Positions 35,994-44,880 of a DNA stretch of 64,000 nucleotides are shown here, in pieces. The notes beneath the pieces were generated by a model. The model was given only the letters and a program-made list of their open reading frames with translations, did no database searches and was not told the DNA's origin. How positions within the stretch are numbered: position 1 is the first letter of the stretch; each line of letters begins with the position of its first letter. Origin of the DNA: Nitrosomonas sp. (GTDB taxonomy: Bacteria > Pseudomonadota > Gammaproteobacteria > Burkholderiales > Nitrosomonadaceae); contig JADJLM010000001.1 of the NCBI GenBank assembly GCA_016710135.1, forward strand, positions 1,275,156 to 1,339,155, read 5' to 3'. The translations under genes were made by a program, and so were the position numbers.

Positions 35994-36787
35994 AGCGCAA
36001 CTTTCCCAGTATCAAGATAATAGACACCTCCGACAATTCTCAATTTTTTACGATCATGATAATAATCAAGAATGGGTGTTTTATTACGAAGCCGTTCAAC
36101 TGTCATAATGACATTCTGTTTGGTAACATTGATCAATCGATCTTCTGATGTATCGTTGACTTTTCTAACTGCTGGTGCAATCGCGCTTGCAAGCAATTGG
36201 ATATGACCTGGAAAAGCGCTGTAATGGTCTACGGCATCAATGGCTGCTTTAACAGCACCGCAACTTTCATGCCCCAACACCATAATTAATGGTGTATTGA
36301 GTATCGCAACTGAATATTCAATGGTAGCTAAATTATCATTCGTTAGATAATTACCAGCAACACGCGCTACAAATAAATCACCCAGCGCTTCATCAAAGCA
36401 ATGCTCTGGGCTCACTCTAGAATCAGAGCACCCTAGAATAGTTGCGTATGGATTCTGGCCTTTAACTAATGAGGCTTTAACATCATGAAAATCTAATGGT
36501 TTAGAATTTCCGGATACATAACGCTCATTGCCCTGCATCAACCTTTCCAATGCTTGATCCGGTGTTAATACATTTTCTGGTTTGGGTATAACTCTTTTTT
36601 TCTCAGCCACTGCTTTCGTCTCAGAGGCGTTAACTAATCCGGTTGCAAGTAATCCCCATGACAGTAACGCTGCTGAAGCTTGCTTGATTAATTCACGTTT
36701 AGTTGGATCTTTCTGCTTATCTTGCTCAATCGAAACCAGATGATTTGAATTACAATGCTCGTTCGTCACCACACACTTCTGGCACAT
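35984..36787 (-). CDS. Beta-class carbonic anhydrase, probably exported
   Basis: A 267-residue enzyme interconverting CO2 and bicarbonate. Zinc ligands and catalytic dyad are clear: C120-SD122-SR124 in LGCSDSRVSPE and H173-xx-C176 in LGHESCGAV. The open frame extends further upstream, but ATG 36787 has the ribosome site AAAGGA and is preferred. Residues 30-54 (KRELIKQASAALLSWGLLAT) look like a signal peptide or anchor placed after an unusual 30-residue N-terminus carrying CQKC and a later Cys. A periplasmic location is inferred. In an autotroph this would supply bicarbonate or CO2 to carbon fixation. Confidence 0.88.
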   Translation of the reverse strand: MCQKCVVTNEHCNSNHLVSIEQDKQKDPTKRELIKQASAALLSWGLLATGLVNASETKAVAEKKRVIPKPENVLTPDQALERLMQGNERYVSGNSKPLDFHDVKASLVKGQNPYATILGCSDSRVSPEHCFDEALGDLFVARVAGNYLTNDNLATIEYSVAILNTPLIMVLGHESCGAVKAAIDAVDHYSAFPGHIQLLASAIAPAVRKVNDTSEDRLINVTKQNVIMTVERLRNKTPILDYYHDRKKLRIVGGVYYLDTGKVALIA

Positions 36788-36878
36788 GTTCAATATTCCT
36801 TTATTGCTGATTAAATTAAAATATACCTTGTTATTTGTTCTAGCTTTGCGCATAACAACTGCGAACCGGTAGAACAAA

Positions 36879-38144
36879 ATGCACGATACTGAACAAATTC
36901 TGCAAACGGGTGAAAGCTCTGAATTAGTCGAGTTAGGTACTGTTCCTCATTTTACACCCCTCCAGGAACGTCCCATTATTGCTGTACTGGTAGGAATTCA
37001 TTTTATCCATATCATGGATTTTATGATGCTATTACCGCTTGGTCCACAGTTAATGAAATTGTTTGAGCTCACACCGCAAGAATTTAGCTTATTGATTTCG
37101 ATTCATGCATTTAGTGCTGGCGTATTCAGTTTTTTTGCTTCATTCATTATTGATCATTACGATCGGAAAAGCTTCCTTATTTTTCTCTGCAGCGGTATTG
37201 GTTTGGCAACATTGCTATGTGCGCTCTCATTTGACTATTATTTATTGTTATTAGCACGAATGGTAGCAGGCGGGTTCAGTGGCGTACTCAGCGCCACCAT
37301 TTTTACCATCATTGCCGATGTAACTCCTGCGCATCGACGTGGCAACGCAACCGGTACCGTCATGTCAGCCTTTTCTGCTGTAGCAGTTTTCGGAATGCCC
37401 TTTGGCATATTATTGGTCAACCTGTTTAGTTGGCGTGCGCCCTTTCTGTTTCTTACACTAGTCAGTATAGTAATGACTGTTTTGGCAATAGGGTTGCTTC
37501 CTTCTTTACGTACTCATTTAAGGTATCGTCAACAGCACCATCCTGCACAGCATTTACGCACAATTTTTTATAACCGTAATCATTTATATGCGTTTGCGCT
37601 GATCGCCATGCTGATGTTTGCAGGTTTTTCGGTAAGCCCCTTCATCACGACTTATATGATAACCAATATTGGCATGTCTGAAGTCGATATTCCTTATCTT
37701 TATTTCTGCGGGGGATTAGCAACTTTCTATACAGCACGGTTATTCGGCAAACTGTCCGATCGGCATGGTAAACATAAAATATTTACTATTGCGGCTGCAC
37801 TATCAGTATTTCCTATTCTGATGATTACTCATCTGAGTACAGCCTCGGCTGTGTTAGCAATAACGGTATCGACGCTTTTCATGATGCTCGTTTCAGGTCG
37901 ATTTGTTCCCGCCATGGCCTTAGTCACCGCAAGTGTTACTCCTCGACTACGTGGTAGCTTTCTTAGCTTCAATATTTCAATTCAGCAACTATCAGCAGGC
38001 ATTGCTTCACTTTTTGCCGGTTCCATCATGAGTACTACTGCTACAGGTGCCATTATTCATTACGACACTGTGGGCGTCATTGCAGCCGTTGCTACTGTAC
38101 TAAGTATCTTACTCGCTTTGCGGGTTCATGCACTCCCTGAATGA
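36879..38144 (+). CDS. Major facilitator superfamily transporter
   Basis: A 421-residue protein with 12 predicted helices. The MFS loop 2-3 motif is degenerate (IIDHYDRKSFLIFLC), and the drug-exporter-like motif C region reads MVAGGFSGVLSATIFTIIAD with AHRRGNATGTVMSAF. The second half has LFGKLSDRHGKHKIFT. It resembles Bcr/AraJ-type exporters. Substrate unknown. It diverges from carbonic anhydrase and overlaps the next gene by 4 bp (ATGA), indicating a two-gene operon. Confidence 0.88.
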   Translation: MHDTEQILQTGESSELVELGTVPHFTPLQERPIIAVLVGIHFIHIMDFMMLLPLGPQLMKLFELTPQEFSLLISIHAFSAGVFSFFASFIIDHYDRKSFLIFLCSGIGLATLLCALSFDYYLLLLARMVAGGFSGVLSATIFTIIADVTPAHRRGNATGTVMSAFSAVAVFGMPFGILLVNLFSWRAPFLFLTLVSIVMTVLAIGLLPSLRTHLRYRQQHHPAQHLRTIFYNRNHLYAFALIAMLMFAGFSVSPFITTYMITNIGMSEVDIPYLYFCGGLATFYTARLFGKLSDRHGKHKIFTIAAALSVFPILMITHLSTASAVLAITVSTLFMMLVSGRFVPAMALVTASVTPRLRGSFLSFNISIQQLSAGIASLFAGSIMSTTATGAIIHYDTVGVIAAVATVLSILLALRVHALPE

Positions 38145-38968
38145 GCTCTGATCAATGGAATCCTTATTTCCTCGATCGCTCACCGGTGTTCGAACCCTTA
38201 CATCGAGTCGGTCAACACCTTAATCAATTAGAGCAATGGCCAACCCTTGATCAATTAAATCACTTACTTTCGATTCAGAAACCATCCATTCAAACACACA
38301 CTCATCTTACTTTACGACTTGTACCACAAGCTGCATCGATTCAACTATTCGAGCAACGATATGAGCCGAGAACTTACTTATGTGGTGAATTGCAAACGAG
38401 AACACACAATTGGCACGACCTTTTTAACGCACTCGTTTGGATAACCTTTCCTCACTCAAAAGCACAACTAAATACGCTTCATTACCATGCACTAAAAATA
38501 GCTGAGAAACAGCGTCAATCAAATCGAGGCCGATTAAGGGACGCTATTACCCTACTTGATGAGTCCGGTGTTTTGGTAACGAGTAGTCATGAAAATTTAA
38601 CACGTTTACTGAAAAATTTTGAATGGAAAACATTATTTTGGGAAAATCGTAGTGACTTGCTCCAGCATATGAAATTTTTCCTATTTGGACATAGCCTTTA
38701 TGAAAAAGCTCTATCTCCCTACGTCGGCATGACAGGCAAAGGGCTAATTTTTGACGTTGAACCATCGTTTTATCAGCAAGATCTTGTAAGTCAAATCACA
38801 AGTCTTGATGACAAACTGCTACGCTTACTCTCAACTAAATCAATCACCTCCACTGATTTAACCCCCATTCCCCTACTAGGCTACCCAGATTGGTCTTCCG
38901 ACAATGCAAATGCTGCTTATTATGATAATTCAAGCTATTTTCGTCCCCGTTCAAACAAGCAACCGTAA
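38141..38968 (+). CDS. DUF3025 domain protein
   Basis: A 275-residue soluble protein. The family signature is present at 98-126: YLCGELQTRTHNWHDLFNAL followed by VWITFPHSKAQLN. Then come RDAITLLDESGVLV and FGHSLYEKALSPYVGMTGKG. DUF3025 proteins are common in beta- and gammaproteobacteria but have no established function. The 4-bp overlap with the MFS gene implies translational coupling. Confidence 0.85.
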   Translation: MSSDQWNPYFLDRSPVFEPLHRVGQHLNQLEQWPTLDQLNHLLSIQKPSIQTHTHLTLRLVPQAASIQLFEQRYEPRTYLCGELQTRTHNWHDLFNALVWITFPHSKAQLNTLHYHALKIAEKQRQSNRGRLRDAITLLDESGVLVTSSHENLTRLLKNFEWKTLFWENRSDLLQHMKFFLFGHSLYEKALSPYVGMTGKGLIFDVEPSFYQQDLVSQITSLDDKLLRLLSTKSITSTDLTPIPLLGYPDWSSDNANAAYYDNSSYFRPRSNKQP

Positions 38969-39123
38969 TAATTCAATAAAACCAGATACCGTATCGTATT
39001 TCTCGTTTCACATCGCGCTCCCTCAAAACTCTCAAAGCTTCAATAAATTGACCAAGGTTATCTAACTTATTGCCCACTTCCATGTAGCGGAATCGCAAAA
39101 GTTACAAGGCTGGTTGAAATCCA

Positions 39124-41100
39124 TCAATTGATTAGCTGCTGATAAATAGCCGGCAACAAATGTGATAATCGGTCGGGTCGAGATACGATAGTGTAGCCTC
39201 CTCTACCGAACAAAAAGGGAAAATAATCCTGTGCTTTGTTGTCGATCGTGATTCCAAAAACTGATAATCCACTACGTCGAGCCTCCAAAATAGCTTGCCG
39301 AGTATCCTCAATACCGTAGCGCCCTTCATAATAATCCAGATCATTCGGTTTACCGTCGGTCAGCATTAAAAGTAGGCGATGACGTTCCTGGCGCTGGCTC
39401 AGCAACTGTTGCACATGCCTCAGCGCGGTGCCCATACGAGTATAGTAGCCGGGCTGCAAAGCAGCGATACGCTGTAACACAGGTGAATTGAATGATTCCT
39501 CGAATTTCTTTACTTCGGTGACACAAACATAATCTTTCTTACGCGACGTAAAAGTGTAAATTGCAAAGCTATCTCTGCAAGCAGTCAGTCCGGTAGCAAG
39601 GGTAACTAATGCTTCCTTTTCAATATCGAGAATACGACTGCCATCGATCCAACTATCCGTGGACAAGGAAACATCAATCAAAATAGCAACGCTCAGATCA
39701 CGTAACTGCTTGCGAGTACCGCGATAAACACTTTCAGAATAATTACCGGTCGCCAGAAAATCACAGTGAGATCTCACTAATGCATCCATGTCTAAATCGA
39801 TGCCATTATACTGATTACGAAGTAATTCTCGCTTGGGTAGTAGCGTTTCGAACTGGCGACGGATTTTACGCAAGCGTTTTTGGGTTTGTTGATCCGGTGC
39901 CCACACCTCACAATTGGATTGCGCGCGCTGAAAAATTACCCGGCATTGCTGAGGATGATATTGCACGCGTTTGAAATCCCACTCCGGATAAGTAAATTCA
40001 CCTATCAGCATTTCCGGATTCATATCGCTCGGAGCAAGATCCAGATCAAATTTAAGTTGTGTGGCTGCTTGCTGCTCGTGTGGGCTCAATGCGATAGTTT
40101 CAATCGCTTGTTCAGCGGCTTTTGCGGATTGTTCATCATCATCCTCGACAGGTCGGTTAACATTGACCATTTCTGACCAACTCAACAATTTTTCAAAACG
40201 GTTTAAAAGTAGAGGGTCGTCACGCCTGCTTTGATCTTGATTACCCCGGCGCGCAGTTTTTTTGTGCTGCGAAGTGCACGCTTCGCTGCTGTTACCGATA
40301 GAATCGCTGGATCCATCAAGTTTAGTGGAATCGATTGCTTGATTGATGTGCATGTTGCCCCAAAGCGGTACCAATAGAAAAGTTTGGTAGTTTTTCCCAG
40401 CTCGCCACGATGAGAAGTCGGGAGTGGCTTGTTGTATGGCAAACCAACAAGCATCTACTTCGTCAGAGGAATCTGGCTGCCCAAGTAACCTTCGGATCAC
40501 AGTTTCAATTACTCGTTCCTGGTCGGGAAGTCCACGGTGTGGTCGTTGCTCAAGGACAGCACTGCACAGTTGTTGGTAAACGGTTAGCAAACCAGGGCTA
40601 AGCCTGCAAACGGTAGAACTGACCCAGTAGACCTGATGCAGAAAAACTAAATCATTTTGCAGGGGATCAACGCAAGATTTTCCTATTTGTTGGGTTGTTT
40701 TAGTGGTTCCCAACTGGCACAAGACTTCTCGGGCTGCAGCAAAAAATGCTGCAAGCCAGAAATAATGTAAACGATTCAGGTTCGAATCTGGAAAATAAGC
40801 CAGCGAGGCCGGTAACAACATACGCTGCGTATTGCAGTTAATATCAGTCAGTGATTCCTGCATCATCCCCAGTCGTTGACGCAGCGTTAAACGATGACCC
40901 AATGACCGTGGAGATCCGCTCTGAATAGCGACACCTGAAGCACCACCTAATCCACGAAAGAAAACACCCAGTGCTAGGCGTACCTGATCCAGTGTTATAG
41001 TCGCCTGTGGGTAGTACGGGTAACTCTCTGCTGAACCGACAATCCGATGCCAGAACCGGCCAACCTGTTCCTCTAACTCAGTAAAATCTAACCAATTCAC
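39124..41100 (-). CDS. norD: NorD, nitric oxide reductase activation protein (VWA domain)
   Basis: A 658-residue cytoplasmic protein with a C-terminal von Willebrand A domain from about 466 whose MIDAS motif is ILIDVSLSTDS (Asp 476). The N-terminal 450 residues are the alpha-helical NorD region, with an acidic linker near 300-340. NorD works with the MoxR-type ATPase NorQ to insert or activate the iron centres of the NorCB enzyme. It starts 3 bp after norQ ends and is the last gene of the norCBQD operon. Confidence 0.93.
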   Translation of the reverse strand: MNWLDFTELEEQVGRFWHRIVGSAESYPYYPQATITLDQVRLALGVFFRGLGGASGVAIQSGSPRSLGHRLTLRQRLGMMQESLTDINCNTQRMLLPASLAYFPDSNLNRLHYFWLAAFFAAAREVLCQLGTTKTTQQIGKSCVDPLQNDLVFLHQVYWVSSTVCRLSPGLLTVYQQLCSAVLEQRPHRGLPDQERVIETVIRRLLGQPDSSDEVDACWFAIQQATPDFSSWRAGKNYQTFLLVPLWGNMHINQAIDSTKLDGSSDSIGNSSEACTSQHKKTARRGNQDQSRRDDPLLLNRFEKLLSWSEMVNVNRPVEDDDEQSAKAAEQAIETIALSPHEQQAATQLKFDLDLAPSDMNPEMLIGEFTYPEWDFKRVQYHPQQCRVIFQRAQSNCEVWAPDQQTQKRLRKIRRQFETLLPKRELLRNQYNGIDLDMDALVRSHCDFLATGNYSESVYRGTRKQLRDLSVAILIDVSLSTDSWIDGSRILDIEKEALVTLATGLTACRDSFAIYTFTSRKKDYVCVTEVKKFEESFNSPVLQRIAALQPGYYTRMGTALRHVQQLLSQRQERHRLLLMLTDGKPNDLDYYEGRYGIEDTRQAILEARRSGLSVFGITIDNKAQDYFPFLFGRGGYTIVSRPDRLSHLLPAIYQQLIN

Positions 41101-41103
41101 GGG

Positions 41104-41937
41104 TTAGCCAAATGTAGCGTGTACCAATGCTAGCAGCCCCTGTTTTACATCATCATCTTCACATAGCGGTTCAATCAGTGTAGCCTGCGCAGCCTGATAG
41201 GGATCGAAACCATTTTTTAACAGTGTGGCGCAATAAATCAGCAACCGCGTGGAAACGACTTCTTCTAGATCAATGTTCTTCAGCGCTCGTATGCGCTGTG
41301 CCAAATCGACTAAAAGACGGCACTGTTCTTCTGCTAAACCGCTTTCGGTAGCGACAATCCTAGCTTCAATAGCGGAAGGAGGAAAATCGAAACTGATCGA
41401 AACAAAGCGCTGACGTGTGCTAGGTTTCAGTGACTTTAGAATATTCTGGTAACCAGGGTTGTAAGATACGACCAACATGAAATCATCCGGTGCTTGCAGA
41501 AATTCTCCGGTACGCTCTAGAGGTAGTATTCGGCGATCATCAGTGAGCGGATGAAGAACAACCGTAACATCCTTACGCGCCTCGACGATCTCATCCAGAT
41601 AGCAGATACCGCCTTCACGTACGGCTCGGGTTAGTGGGCCATCTAGCCATTTTGTCTCGCCACCTTGCAGCAGATACCGCCCGGTCAGATCTGCTGCGGT
41701 TAGATCATCGTGACATGAAACAGTATGGAGCGGTCGACCGAGGCGAGCTGCCATATGAGCAACAAAACGAGTTTTGCCGCAACCGGTAGGTCCTTTGAGT
41801 AGTAGCGGTAACCCTTCGCGGTAGGCTGCTGTAAACAAAGCACATTCATTGCCGGTTTCGTGATAGAAAGGAATCTCACTGGCAGGCTGCGCGGATACTG
41901 CATTCTTTGCTACGGAAAGCACCGAATCATCTGCCAT
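41104..41937 (-). CDS. norQ: NorQ, MoxR-family AAA ATPase for nitric oxide reductase
   Basis: A 277-residue AAA+ protein with Walker A GPTGCGKTR (49-57), Walker B GICYLDEIVEA and sensor region LVVSYNPGYQNILKSLKP. It pairs with NorD as an activation chaperone for NorCB. The start overlaps the norB stop by one base (TGATG), so translation is coupled. Confidence 0.95.
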   Translation of the reverse strand: MADDSVLSVAKNAVSAQPASEIPFYHETGNECALFTAAYREGLPLLLKGPTGCGKTRFVAHMAARLGRPLHTVSCHDDLTAADLTGRYLLQGGETKWLDGPLTRAVREGGICYLDEIVEARKDVTVVLHPLTDDRRILPLERTGEFLQAPDDFMLVVSYNPGYQNILKSLKPSTRQRFVSISFDFPPSAIEARIVATESGLAEEQCRLLVDLAQRIRALKNIDLEEVVSTRLLIYCATLLKNGFDPYQAAQATLIEPLCEDDDVKQGLLALVHATFG

Positions 41938-43280
41938 CAGGCGTTATGGTGCTGGAATTTTCCGGCAACAAATGCTTCACGGTTGGGTCCTAGTACCGAA
42001 TAGATGAATATCAGCGCACCAACAATGAAAAGGACCCCGGAACCCAAGCGTAACCAATAAAACAATTCAAGCTGCGACTGCACCTGCATATAACCGAGAT
42101 TCATCACACGTTGCAAATCCGTTTGCAAGATGCCTGCGAATAACAAAGCGAAGGTAATGCCAACCATGGCAGTATTCATAAGCCAGAAACTCAAAATGTT
42201 CAGATTCTGATTGAATGGCTGCGAATTGCGGAGAATGGGCATGGCATAGGTAAAGAAAGCTAAATTCAGCATCACATAGGCACCGTAAAATGCCAGATGT
42301 CCATGTGCTGCCGTTAGTTGTGTGCCATGCGTATAGAAATTAATCGATGGAAAACTGTGCATCAATCCCAGTAACCCAGCACCAATGAACGCCATGATTG
42401 GACAACCTAAACTCCACAACAAAGCAGCTTTATTGGGGTGATTACGACCGCTTTTTCTAACCAGATAAAACGACCACACAATCATGGCAAAAAACGGAAC
42501 GACTTCAAGGAAGGAGAAGACGATACCGATCCAATGCCAGTATTCCGGCGCACCAATCCAATAATAGTGATGTCCAGTCCCTAGCAAGCCACTAAATAGG
42601 GAAAAGCCGACAATGATATACAGCCATTTCTCGATGATTTCGCGATCGACTCCCGTCATTTTGATCAATAGAAATGCTAGCATAGCTGACATGATGAGCT
42701 CCCAGACACCTTCGACCCACACATGAACTACCCACCACCAGTAAAGTTTATCTACTGAAAGATTGTCCGGGTTATAAAATGCAAACATGAAAAAAATGGC
42801 TGCGCCCCATAATCCTAGCAGTAATACAATCGATACCACAGTCTTGCGCCCTTGTAGTACTGTCATGGTAACGTTATAAATAAAAATTAGAAATGCAATA
42901 ACTATCAGGATTTTGATCCACAAAGGTTGCTCTAAAAATTCCCGGCCTTCGTGCACGCCCGAGAGATAGCTAGCGACAGCTGCCAGCGCAGCAAAAACGA
43001 AAACCCCGAGCTGTAACCAGGCCAATCTGGGGCTGTGAATTTCCCGCTCACTCTCTTCCGGTATCAGGAAGTAACTCGCGCCAAAATAACCCAACAGCAG
43101 CCAGATTAGTAACGCATTAGTATGAATCATGCGCAAGATATGAAACGGTGAAATTTCAGATAGGAAATTAGGAAATACATAAATCGAACCAGCCATTATT
43201 CCTGCCAGGATTTGCACCAGGAATAATGCTAGTGCAGCGACAAAATAAGGATAAGCTAATGCTTGAGTTTGATACTTCAT
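41937..43280 (-). CDS. norB: Nitric oxide reductase large subunit NorB
   Basis: A 447-residue heme-copper-oxidase-superfamily protein with 12 helices that reduces two NO to N2O using cytochrome c electrons. Ligand histidines appear in MIHTNALLIWLLLGYF (low-spin heme), WWVVHVWVEGVWE and GTGHHYYWIG (FeB site), and AHGHLAFYGAYVMLN (heme ligands). The family glutamates are present in VEGVWE and in FLEVVPF. It lacks the quinol-oxidising N-terminal extension, so it is the cytochrome c type, agreeing with the separate norC. In an ammonia oxidiser it detoxifies or respires NO. Confidence 0.96.
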   Translation of the reverse strand: MKYQTQALAYPYFVAALALFLVQILAGIMAGSIYVFPNFLSEISPFHILRMIHTNALLIWLLLGYFGASYFLIPEESEREIHSPRLAWLQLGVFVFAALAAVASYLSGVHEGREFLEQPLWIKILIVIAFLIFIYNVTMTVLQGRKTVVSIVLLLGLWGAAIFFMFAFYNPDNLSVDKLYWWWVVHVWVEGVWELIMSAMLAFLLIKMTGVDREIIEKWLYIIVGFSLFSGLLGTGHHYYWIGAPEYWHWIGIVFSFLEVVPFFAMIVWSFYLVRKSGRNHPNKAALLWSLGCPIMAFIGAGLLGLMHSFPSINFYTHGTQLTAAHGHLAFYGAYVMLNLAFFTYAMPILRNSQPFNQNLNILSFWLMNTAMVGITFALLFAGILQTDLQRVMNLGYMQVQSQLELFYWLRLGSGVLFIVGALIFIYSVLGPNREAFVAGKFQHHNA

Positions 43281-43338
43281 GAATATGTGTCTCCTGTACT
43301 ACAAAAAAATGAATACATATAAAATGATTCAGACAAAA

Positions 43339-43791
43339 TTACCCAGAAATGCTAGGAGGCCAGCCGAGTGTATTGATGCGACTAGTCCATTCCAGAAAAT
43401 CGATGAGATTGTCGAGCTCCTGTTCTGACAAATTAAACTGAGGCATCTGTCGTCGGCCTTCGATACGGGTAGGTTGTGCGCGCATCCATGCTTTAAGCCC
43501 AGCTCTTGCACTTTCAGGGTTTTGTTGTCCACCATAGCGAATCCAAACATTCCCCAGCTCAGGTGCAAAATAAGCGCCTTCACCAATTAATGAATGACAA
43601 TTGATACAGGAATGACGCTCCCAGACATGTTTTCCGCGTATGACTGACTCCGTTAATGTAGATTCATCCGTGGCAGTAGTAATTACATAAAAGTGACTAT
43701 GGATCGTTAACGCTATGAATATCAGTAGAAAAAAAACTGACCCCCCATAAAAGATATTTCGTGCAGCAGATTTAGTGAGATGCTGTGTCAT
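43339..43791 (-). CDS. norC: Nitric oxide reductase cytochrome c subunit NorC
   Basis: A 150-residue membrane-anchored cytochrome c. One helix at 13-36 (IFYGGSVFFLLIFIALTIHS) anchors it to the inner membrane with the heme domain in the periplasm. The heme motif is C62INCH66 and the axial methionine is in RRQMPQF (about 116). It passes electrons to NorB, whose start lies 58 bp downstream. It is the first gene of norCBQD. Confidence 0.95.
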   Translation of the reverse strand: MTQHLTKSAARNIFYGGSVFFLLIFIALTIHSHFYVITTATDESTLTESVIRGKHVWERHSCINCHSLIGEGAYFAPELGNVWIRYGGQQNPESARAGLKAWMRAQPTRIEGRRQMPQFNLSEQELDNLIDFLEWTSRINTLGWPPSISG

Positions 43792-44027
43792 ATAGGTTTA
43801 TTCCTTAAATAATAGCTAAGCTTTTTCTAAGACAGCAGAAATTGAACCATAATAATCATATGGTTATATATTTTTTTTAGAATGCCAATAGATTATATTT
43901 TAAATTCTTGGAGAGTATATAAATATATTGAAATGATTGGACTTAACAATCAGTTTTTCAAAAATTAAACGGGTTTAGACGAGCCACTTATAGCGTTTTA
44001 CTTTGCATTTGACAAAACATTGGAGAA

Positions 44028-44446
44028 TCAATTGATTCTTATCAGCATTACTGAACAATTGACTTTACTAATTAGCTCTCCCGCTACAGAACTCAGAAAG
44101 AAACATTTAGTCTCTTCTTGACTTGAAGTACCGACCACTAATAAATCTGATTGCCAGTTACTCGCAGATTGAGCAATAGCGGTACTAATTCCATTCAAGC
44201 CATATTGCGCATCAGCAACAGCAATTTTATTTCAATCTCGACTAAATCACTAATTTGAGATTTAATGCCTTCTAAAAAATTAAGTGCTGTTTCTTGACTA
44301 GATAGTGTGTCATTAGTGATGCAATATCCCAGGCATAATGACGCTTTGGAAGTTTGAGCAATTTTCATAGCAGCTATTAATGCTTTCCCTGAAAATTCAC
44401 TTTGATCAATCGCAACATAGATTCTTTTGAACATAATTCTGAACAT
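44028..44446 (-). pseudogene. Universal stress protein (UspA family), frameshifted
   Basis: The first 83 codons read FKRIYVAIDQSEFSGKALIA and on to LVEIEIK, then run out of frame at 44225-44228, where an A run on the coding strand seems one base short. In the next frame the domain continues ADAQYGLNGISTAIAQSASN, DLLVVGTSSQEE and SVAGELISKVNCSVMLIRIN to a stop at 44028-44030. The G-2-G-9-G(S/T) nucleotide loop of ATP-binding Usp is altered. Start is at 44446 or at the second ATG, 44434. Confidence 0.75.
44032..44045. promoter_or_regulatory. FNR/CRP-type site upstream of norC (tentative)
   Basis: TTGAT-TCTT-ATCAG matches the FNR/DNR consensus TTGAT-N4-ATCAA at 9 of 10 positions. It is about 240 bp upstream of the norC start, at the very end of the usp frame, so the distance is long and the coding overlap weakens the call. 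Confidence 0.3.
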
Positions 44447-44880
44447 AATTACTTATTCCTAATAATTAATTACGTTCATTAAATTATGTAGCACGTAACT
44501 GGTGACACCTTTACCTATATTTGTCGCCATAGACTAATCTCTTTTGTTGTCTCATTTAAATAAATACAAGCTAGCAATTAAGAAACAAACGCTTAGGCTT
44601 GGATTACGCGAACAGTATACTGCTACAGGAAGTATTCCGTATATTGGGCAAAGTATTAGTTTTATATAATGAGAATATTTAGAAAGGGGTAATACTTTTC
44701 ATTAGATATAGTTGAGAAGAAGTATGATAATTACTTTACAATCAATAAGTTGAAGATAAAAGCATTTACATGCAGATAGTCGGTAATAATAATTTTCCCA
44801 TTAATACTATCGTTTTTAATTATCTGATGAAGATTACTAGCAAAAACTCGAATTACAAGAAACGCAAGATTTGGCGTGTT
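44447..44880. other. AT-rich intergenic region
   Basis: About 430 bp between the usp remnant and the end of the nSTAND gene. Strongly AT-rich. I see no gene, tRNA or clear terminator. Confidence 0.4.
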
